Source of the DNA: Verrucomicrobiales bacterium
GTDB lineage: Bacteria > Verrucomicrobiota > Verrucomicrobiia > Limisphaerales > UBA1096
DNA: 12,100 bases
Direction of reading: 5' to 3'
Assembly (NCBI GenBank): GCA_011523195.1
Contig: WTHH01000267.1
Coordinates: forward strand, 1-12,100
Every line of letters starts with the position of its first letter. The first letter of the stretch is position 1. Shown here piece by piece: positions 6,393 through 12,100 of this stretch. The translations under genes were made by a program, and so were the position numbers. The notes beneath the pieces were generated by a model. The model did no database searches. It was not told the origin of the DNA and saw only the letters and a program-made list of their open reading frames with translations.

Positions 6393-9044
6393 ATGATCGA
6401 CATAGATCCGGCTGAAACCAGGGAGTGGCTCGATGCCATCGACTCCGTCATCAAGACGGAGGGCGTCGAGCGCGCCCAGTACCTCGTGGAACAGGTGCTC
6501 GATGAGGCCCTAGCCAACGGGGTGGACTTGCCCACCGGGATTCACACCCAGTACTGCAACACCATCCCCCTCTCCGAGGAGCACCCCTACCCCGGGGACA
6601 TCACCATCGAGCGACGCATCCGTTCCGTCATCCGATGGAACGCTATCATGATGGTGCTGCGTGCTTCGCAAAAGAATCTTGAACTGGGTGGCCACATGGC
6701 CTCTTACCAATCGGCTGCGGCCTTTTACGAGGTCGGTTTCAATCACTTCTTCCGGGCGCCGAATGAACACGACAAGGGTGACCTGATTTATTATCAAGGC
6801 CATATCTCCCCCGGCATCTACGCCCGGGCATTCGTCGAGGGTCGACTAACCGCGGAACAGCTGGACAACTTTCGTCAGGAGGTTCATGGCAAGGGCCTGT
6901 CCTCCTATCCGCACCCGAAATTGATGCCGGATTTTTGGCAGTTCCCAACGGTCTCCATGGGGCTTGCCCCGATTTCGTCAATCTATCAGGCGCGTTTCCT
7001 GCGATACCTCGAGAACAATGGACTGCGGGACACGTCGCGCCAGCGGGTGTACGCGTTCCTCGGCGACGGCGAAATGGACGAGCCGGAATCCCGCGGTGCA
7101 TTGTCCTTTGCCGCACGTGAAAAACTAAACAACCTGTGTTTTCTCATTAACTGCAATCTGCAACGGCTCGACGGCCCGGTGATGGGCAACGGCAAAATTA
7201 TCCAAGAACTCGAAGCCCTCTTCCGCGGAGCCGGCTGGTGCGTGATCAAGGTCATCTGGGGCAGCGAATGGGATCGTCTTTTGGCCAAGGACAAGTCTGG
7301 CAAGCTCCTGCAGTTGATGAACGAGACCGTTGATGGAGACTACCAGACTTTCAAGTCCAAAGACGGCGCCTACGTGCGCGAGCACTTCTTCGGCAAATAC
7401 CCGGAGACAACCGCACTTGTAGAGGACATGACCGACGACGAGATTTTTGCACTTCGCCGTGGTGGCCATGATCCATCAAAAATCTACGCAGCACTAAAAC
7501 GCGCCGAGGAAACCATCGACCGGCCGACAGTGATTCTCGCCAAGACCGTCAAGGGCTACTCCATGGGCACTGCAGCCGAGGGTAAAAACGTCGCCCATCA
7601 GGTAAAAAAAATGGATCTCTCCTCGATCATTCATCTGCGAGACCGCCTATGGCTCAACGACCGCGTGTCCGACGAGGACATCCCCAAGTTTCCCTATCTC
7701 GAACTGGAGGAAGGCACAGCCGAGCACGAATACCTGCACGCCCGCAGGCAAGCGCTTCACGGCTACCTGCCTCAACGCTCACCCAACTTCACCGGCGACT
7801 TTCACGTACCTGAACTCAGTGATTTCGAAAGCTTGCTGGGCGAGCAATCCCGCGAAATCTCCTCAACTCTCGCATTCGTCCGAGCGTTAAACATCCTGCT
7901 CAAGGATAAGGCGATCGGAAATAAAATCGTCCCGATTATTGCCGACGAGGCGCGTACGTTCGGGATGGAGGGACTGTTCCGGCAGATAGGCATCTACAAT
8001 CCGCACGGCCAAAATTACGTGCCACAGGATCGTGAGGGCGTTTCCTACTACAAGGAGGACGAAAGCGGCCAAGTGCTGCAGGAGGGCATCAACGAACTCG
8101 GGGCCATTTCGTCGTGGGTCGCGGCGGCAACCAGCTACAGCACGCACGACCTGCCGATGGTGCCGTTTTATATTTTCTACTCCATGTTCGGGTTCCAGCG
8201 GGTGGGTGACATGACTTGGCTGGCAGGTGACCAACAGGCGCGGGGCTTCCTGCTGGGCGCAACCGCCGGGCGCACCACCCTCAACGGCGAAGGCCTACAG
8301 CATGAGGACGGGCACAGTCACATTCTCGCCAGCACCGTTCCCAACTGTGTCTCGTACGATCCCACGTTCGCCTACGAGGTGGTGGTCATCATCCAGGACG
8401 GACTCCGGCGCATGTACGGCCCGGATCAGGAAAACATCTACTATTACATCACCCTGATGAATGAGACCTACCACCAACCGGCCATGCCGGAGGGTGCGGA
8501 GGACGGCATCCGCCGCGGCATTTACAAACTGCTCAGCAACGACGGCGACAAGGGCAAGGTGCAGTTGCTCGGTTCCGGCACCATCCTCAACGAGGTTATG
8601 AAGGCGGGGGAAATTCTCAGCAGCGAATACGGCATCGGCTCTGATGTCTACAGTGTGACCTCGTTCAACGAACTCGCCCGCGACGGTCAGAACGTCGCGC
8701 GACACAATCTACTGCACGCTGAAGCCGAACCCCGCGTCCCGTATATCGCAAACATTTTGGGCACCGAGCCGGCGATCGCTGCCACGGACTACATGAAGAA
8801 TTACGCCGAGCAGGTACGAGCCTTCATCCCGGCGGAATCGTACGCCGTGCTCGGCACAGACGGCTATGGGCGGTCCGACAGCCGCGAAAACCTACGCACT
8901 CATTTCGAAGTCAACCGGCACTACGTGGTCGTAGCCACTCTAAACGAATTGGCCAAGCGCGGCGACGTTGAGCCGAGCGCCGTCACAGAGGCGATCTCGA
9001 AGTACGAAATCGACGTCAACAAACCCAATCCGCTTTTCTGCTAA
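6393..9044 (+). CDS. aceE: Pyruvate dehydrogenase E1 component, homodimeric type
   Basis: The 883-residue protein matches the length and block order of the homodimeric E1 of Escherichia coli (887). It decarboxylates pyruvate with thiamine diphosphate and passes the acetyl group to the lipoyl arm of E2. Seen: GGHMASYQSAA, the E1 block NHFFRAPNEHDKGDL, FVEGRLTAEQLDNFRQEV, the thiamine-diphosphate motif GDGEMDEPES (224-226 onward) and, 30 residues later, NCN (253-255), AHQVKKMD with His402 in the active-site loop region, and GLRRMYGPDQENIYYYIT followed by PAMPEG. There is no sign of truncation. It heads a three-gene operon; aceF follows after nine bases. It contains a palindrome core at 7281 and an 11/14 copy at 8946 (read as ELAKR). 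Confidence 0.97.
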   Translation: MIDIDPAETREWLDAIDSVIKTEGVERAQYLVEQVLDEALANGVDLPTGIHTQYCNTIPLSEEHPYPGDITIERRIRSVIRWNAIMMVLRASQKNLELGGHMASYQSAAAFYEVGFNHFFRAPNEHDKGDLIYYQGHISPGIYARAFVEGRLTAEQLDNFRQEVHGKGLSSYPHPKLMPDFWQFPTVSMGLAPISSIYQARFLRYLENNGLRDTSRQRVYAFLGDGEMDEPESRGALSFAAREKLNNLCFLINCNLQRLDGPVMGNGKIIQELEALFRGAGWCVIKVIWGSEWDRLLAKDKSGKLLQLMNETVDGDYQTFKSKDGAYVREHFFGKYPETTALVEDMTDDEIFALRRGGHDPSKIYAALKRAEETIDRPTVILAKTVKGYSMGTAAEGKNVAHQVKKMDLSSIIHLRDRLWLNDRVSDEDIPKFPYLELEEGTAEHEYLHARRQALHGYLPQRSPNFTGDFHVPELSDFESLLGEQSREISSTLAFVRALNILLKDKAIGNKIVPIIADEARTFGMEGLFRQIGIYNPHGQNYVPQDREGVSYYKEDESGQVLQEGINELGAISSWVAAATSYSTHDLPMVPFYIFYSMFGFQRVGDMTWLAGDQQARGFLLGATAGRTTLNGEGLQHEDGHSHILASTVPNCVSYDPTFAYEVVVIIQDGLRRMYGPDQENIYYYITLMNETYHQPAMPEGAEDGIRRGIYKLLSNDGDKGKVQLLGSGTILNEVMKAGEILSSEYGIGSDVYSVTSFNELARDGQNVARHNLLHAEAEPRVPYIANILGTEPAIAATDYMKNYAEQVRAFIPAESYAVLGTDGYGRSDSRENLRTHFEVNRHYVVVATLNELAKRGDVEPSAVTEAISKYEIDVNKPNPLFC

Positions 9045-9053
9045 ACCCGAGTC

Positions 9054-10637
9054 ATGGCAATTGAAATTCATTTACCGGATATCGGGGCAGACTCTGCGGA
9101 TGTTACCGAGATTCTCGTCAATGTGGGCGACGCGATCGAGGTGGACTCGCCCCTCATCAGCGTCGAGGGCGACAAGGCCGCCATGGAGGTGCCCTCCCCC
9201 AATGCTGGGACGGTTACGGAAATCAAGGTCGCCGTCGGCGACTCCATCTCCACCGGCACGCTCGTGCTGATGCTCGATCCCGCCGAGGGCGATGCGCCAG
9301 CGGTCGAACCCGAGTCAACTGCCGAGGAAGAAAAGCCGACTGAACCGGTGATCGTCGCTAAGGAAGTTTCCCTGCCTGATGTCGGCACCGACGAAGTCAA
9401 CGTGACCGATGTCCACGTGGCCGTGGGCGATGAGATCGAAGAGGAGCAACCGATCATCAGTGTCGAGGGCGATAAGGCCGCCATGGAGGTGCCGTCGCCG
9501 CACAAGGGCAAAGTCACCGAGATCAAGGTGGCGACCGGCGACTCTGTCGGCACCGGCACACCGCTGCTCGTCATGGAGGTCACCGAACTGCCGACTGCAG
9601 CCAAGCCAAGCGCACCCGCTGCCGCTCCCGCTCCCGCGCTTGGCCAAGCGCCCACCCAACAACCAGTGCAGCAGTTACAGCAAAGTATCACCGGGCCAAG
9701 CGGCTTCGTTGACAACCGCGAGTACGCCCACGCCTCCCCCTCGGTACGCCGAGTGGCCCGTGAGTTCGGAGTGAACTTGGCCAAGGTACGTGGCTCCGGC
9801 CGGAAGGGCCGCATCCTCAAGGAGGACGTTCAGAATTACGTCAAGGAAGCACTGCGCATTCTCGAGGCCGGCGGTGGCGGTGGTGATGCGCTTGGCCTAC
9901 TGCCGTGGCCGGAGGTGGACTTCGACCAATTCGGTGACACCGAGAAGCAAAAGCTCACCAAGATTAAAAAACTGACCGGCGCAAACCTGCACCGTAATTG
10001 GGTGCGCATCCCCCACGTCACACAGTGGGACGAAGTCGACGTCACCGACCTCGAGGCGCTGCGCAAAAAACTCAACGCCGCAGAAGCCGAGAAGGAATCC
10101 GGCATCAAATTCACCCTGCTCGTTTTTGTGATGAAAGCTTTGGCGACCGCGCTGCAGCAATTGCCACAAATGAATTCTTCACTATCCAGCGATGAGAAGA
10201 ACGTCGTTCTCAAAAAGTACGTCAACATCGGCATTGCGGTGGACACGCCCAACGGGCTCGTCGTCCCTGTCGTCCGCGACGTGCATGAGAAGGACTGCGT
10301 GGCGCTGACCCAAGACCTGCGCGAACTCTCCAGCAAAGCCCGCGATGGCAAGCTCACAAAAAACGACATGACCGGCGGCACGTTCACCATCTCAAGCCTC
10401 GGCGGCTTGGGCGGCACACAATTCACCCCGATCATCAACGCCCCCGAGGTGGGCATCCTAGGCCTGTCTCGAGCGGACAAAAAACCGGTCTGGAACGGCG
10501 AGGCGTTTGAGCCTCGGCTCATGCTGCCGCTATCGCTGTCCTACGATCATCGCGTCATCGACGGCGCAGAAGGTGTCCGCTTCCTCAATGCACTCAGGGA
10601 GGCGCTCGACGCCGTCAGGGAGGAGTTGCAGGCCTGA
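9054..10637 (+). CDS. aceF: Dihydrolipoamide acetyltransferase, E2 of pyruvate dehydrogenase
   Basis: The 527-residue protein has two lipoyl domains, about residues 2-75 and 103-178, each with the GDKAAMEVPSP loop. The lipoylated lysines should be K41 and K141, exactly 100 residues apart. An Ala/Pro/Gln-rich flexible linker (about 180-222) leads to the peripheral subunit-binding domain (ASPSVRRVAREFGVN..., about 227-263), which holds E1 or E3. The catalytic domain (about 302-527) ends with SYDHRVIDG, including His499 and Asp503. E2 transfers acetyl from lipoamide to CoA and forms the complex core. E. coli E2 has three lipoyl domains, so this is a shorter form. The linker carries an exact palindrome copy at 9637-9650, flanked as a 16-bp palindrome and read as ALGQA (195-199), with another degenerate copy at 9689. 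No clear ribosome site precedes the ATG; the lpd start overlaps its stop. Confidence 0.97.
   Translation: MAIEIHLPDIGADSADVTEILVNVGDAIEVDSPLISVEGDKAAMEVPSPNAGTVTEIKVAVGDSISTGTLVLMLDPAEGDAPAVEPESTAEEEKPTEPVIVAKEVSLPDVGTDEVNVTDVHVAVGDEIEEEQPIISVEGDKAAMEVPSPHKGKVTEIKVATGDSVGTGTPLLVMEVTELPTAAKPSAPAAAPAPALGQAPTQQPVQQLQQSITGPSGFVDNREYAHASPSVRRVAREFGVNLAKVRGSGRKGRILKEDVQNYVKEALRILEAGGGGGDALGLLPWPEVDFDQFGDTEKQKLTKIKKLTGANLHRNWVRIPHVTQWDEVDVTDLEALRKKLNAAEAEKESGIKFTLLVFVMKALATALQQLPQMNSSLSSDEKNVVLKKYVNIGIAVDTPNGLVVPVVRDVHEKDCVALTQDLRELSSKARDGKLTKNDMTGGTFTISSLGGLGGTQFTPIINAPEVGILGLSRADKKPVWNGEAFEPRLMLPLSLSYDHRVIDGAEGVRFLNALREALDAVREELQA
9162..9493 (+). repeat. Two near-identical 32-base lipoyl-loop segments in aceF
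   Basis: Bases 9162-9193 and 9462-9493 differ at one position and are exactly 300 bases apart. They encode VEGDKAAMEVP in each lipoyl domain. This is a duplication internal to the gene, not a mobile element; the nucleotide identity is higher than in the rest of the two domains. Confidence 0.85.
9636..9651. repeat. Exact palindrome copy, extended to 16 bp, in the aceF linker
   Basis: GCGCTTGGCCAAGCGC is a perfect 16-bp palindrome containing the exact 14-mer at 9637-9650. It sits in the flexible Ala/Pro linker of E2, where protein constraint is low, and is read as ALGQA. Confidence 0.9.
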
Positions 10638-12058
10638 TGAGCGATCCGATCAAGGCACAGGTCGTCGTGCTCGGCTCCGGCCCGGCCGGCTATTCCGCTG
10701 CCTTTCGCGCCGCTGATCTCGGGCTGGACACCGTAATCATCGAACGTTTTTCCAGTCTCGGCGGCGTCTGCCTCAACGTGGGCTGCATACCATCCAAGGC
10801 TCTGCTTCACGTGGCCAAGGTCATCAAGGATGCCCGCGCCCTTTCCGCGCACGGCGTCGAGTTTGGCGAACCGCAAATCGATCTGGCCAAGGTTCGTGCG
10901 TGGAAGGAAAAAGTCATCGGCCAATTGACCAAGGGCCTCGGCGGCATGGCCAAGCTCCGCAAATGCCGCATCGTCAACGGGTACGGAAAATTTACCGGCC
11001 CCAACACCATCGCCGTCGAAGGCGAAGACGGGCCGGTCGAAGTCACATTCGAACACGCCATTATCGCCGCCGGCTCCAAGCCAATCCAGCTGCCATTTAT
11101 CCCGCACGACGATCCCCGAATTTGGGATTCCACCGACGCTCTGGAACTACGAGAAACCCCCAAGCGACTGCTGCTCATGGGCGGCGGCATCATCGGGCTG
11201 GAAATGGGCATGGTCTATCAGGCGCTCGGCTCAACCGTCGAGGTGGTCGAGATGCTAGATCAAGTCATACCCGCCGCCGACAAGGATATCATCAAGAACT
11301 TCACCAAGGCCACCCGCGACGTTTACCAGTACCGGCTGGAAACCAAGGTGACCGCCGTTGAGGCGCAACCTGAAGGCATCTCAGTCACGTTCGAAACCAA
11401 GGACGGTGGCACCGAGGTCCAGCAATACGACGCCGTCCTCGTCGCCATTGGCCGCACTCCCAACGGCAAACTGATCGACGCGGAGCAGGCCGGAGTCGAG
11501 GTGACCGACCGCGGGTTCATAGAGGTCGATAAACAACTCCGGACCAACGTCCCGAACATTCACGCCGTCGGCGACATCGTCGGACAGCCGATGCTGGCCC
11601 ACAAGGGCGTCCACGAGGGCCACGTCGCCGCCGAGGTCATCGCCGGCAAAAAACATTTCTTCGATCCCAAGGTGATCCCCTCCATCGCCTACACCGATCC
11701 CGAGGTCGCGTGGGTGGGCAAAACCGAGGAGGAAGCCAAGGCGGAGGGAACCGACTACGAAGTCTCCATCTTCCCTTGGGCAGCCTCTGGCCGCGCACTT
11801 GCTTCCGACTGCGCCGACGGCATGACCAAGCTCATTTGGGACAAGGAAACCAAGTGCGTCATCGGCGGGGCCGTGGTCGGCTCCAACGCCGGCGAACTGT
11901 TGGGCGAGATCGGACTTGCCATCGAGATGGGCTGCGACGCCGAAGATCTGGCCTTAACCATCCACGCCCACCCCACCCTGCACGAATCGATCGGCCTCGC
12001 AGCCGAACTGTTCGAAGGCAGCATTACCGACCTCCCCAACCCCAAAGCCAAGAACTAA
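10637..12058 (+). CDS. lpd: Dihydrolipoamide dehydrogenase, E3
   Basis: This 473-residue flavoprotein reoxidises dihydrolipoamide on E2 and gives NADH. The FAD motif GSGPAG (13-18), the redox-active disulfide in GGVCLNVGCIPSK (C45, C50), the NAD-binding GGGIIG (182-187), the second FAD block IHAVGDIVGQPMLAHKG, and the C-terminal HAHPTLHESIGLAAE with His445 and Glu450 are all present and correctly spaced, very like the E. coli enzyme. It overlaps the aceF stop by one base (TGATG), with AGGAG about 11 bases before the ATG, so translation is probably coupled. As the only E3 seen it may also serve other 2-oxoacid complexes. It has no full palindrome copy, but three TGGCCAAG variants (10812, 10882, 10946) all encode AK. 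Confidence 0.97.
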   Translation: MSDPIKAQVVVLGSGPAGYSAAFRAADLGLDTVIIERFSSLGGVCLNVGCIPSKALLHVAKVIKDARALSAHGVEFGEPQIDLAKVRAWKEKVIGQLTKGLGGMAKLRKCRIVNGYGKFTGPNTIAVEGEDGPVEVTFEHAIIAAGSKPIQLPFIPHDDPRIWDSTDALELRETPKRLLLMGGGIIGLEMGMVYQALGSTVEVVEMLDQVIPAADKDIIKNFTKATRDVYQYRLETKVTAVEAQPEGISVTFETKDGGTEVQQYDAVLVAIGRTPNGKLIDAEQAGVEVTDRGFIEVDKQLRTNVPNIHAVGDIVGQPMLAHKGVHEGHVAAEVIAGKKHFFDPKVIPSIAYTDPEVAWVGKTEEEAKAEGTDYEVSIFPWAASGRALASDCADGMTKLIWDKETKCVIGGAVVGSNAGELLGEIGLAIEMGCDAEDLALTIHAHPTLHESIGLAAELFEGSITDLPNPKAKN

Positions 12059-12064
12059 ACCAAA

Positions 12065-12078
12065 CCCTTGGCCAAGTG
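12065..12078. repeat. Degenerate palindrome copy (12/14) just after the lpd stop
   Basis: CCCTTGGCCAAGTG begins six bases after the TAA of lpd. Like the copy at 4540, it lies immediately downstream of a gene end. Confidence 0.65.
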
Positions 12079-12100
12079 ATTCAAGTCCGCGCGGGAGCGT

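Noticed and set aside
1..12100. CRISPR array, tRNA or rRNA genes, insertion sequences, phage genes or a defence system
   Set aside because: No spaced direct repeats, no recognisable RNA gene sequence, and no transposase, integrase or defence proteins were seen; the palindrome copies are irregularly spaced and often intragenic.

Overview
The window looks like ordinary chromosomal DNA from a Gram-negative bacterium that makes menaquinone. It is moderately GC-rich. Most start codons lack a clear Shine-Dalgarno sequence. It combines futalosine-type menaquinone genes, a secreted formylglycine sulfatase and a pyruvate dehydrogenase complex with a homodimer-type E1. That mix fits the Planctomycetota-Verrucomicrobiota group best, but this placement is an inference without a database search.

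Layout. (1) Bases 1-1792, minus strand: a tightly packed operon, ubiX-type flavin prenyltransferase, then ubiA/mqnP-type prenyltransferase, then the first 75 codons of a radical SAM futalosine enzyme (probably mqnE), with 4-base ATGA overlaps at both junctions. (2) Bases 1894-2874, plus strand: a stand-alone extended-SDR sugar-nucleotide epimerase/decarboxylase. (3) Bases 2875-3128: an intergenic stretch with an intrinsic terminator that points to the minus strand, and a possible 39-codon minus-strand reading frame just before it. (4) Bases 3129-4538: an aldehyde dehydrogenase. (5) Bases 4591-6189: an exported S1-family sulfatase. (6) Bases 6190-6392: an intergenic region with several inverted repeats. 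(7) Bases 6393-12058: a complete pyruvate dehydrogenase operon, aceE (E1) - aceF (E2, two lipoyl domains) - lpd (E3), making acetyl-CoA from pyruvate.

The genes are conventional. The striking signal lies across them: a short perfect palindrome, CGCTTGGCCAAGCG, occurs exactly three times, three more times with one mismatch, and in many decayed forms. Its 8-base core TTGGCCAA appears 14 times by hand count, where about 0.2 would be expected by chance. Copies lie inside genes in more than one reading frame (read as RLAKR or ALGQA) and between genes, including just after stop codons and upstream of start codons. This resembles the highly iterated palindromes known from some cyanobacteria (HIP1) but with a different sequence. 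It is the main candidate here for something undescribed.
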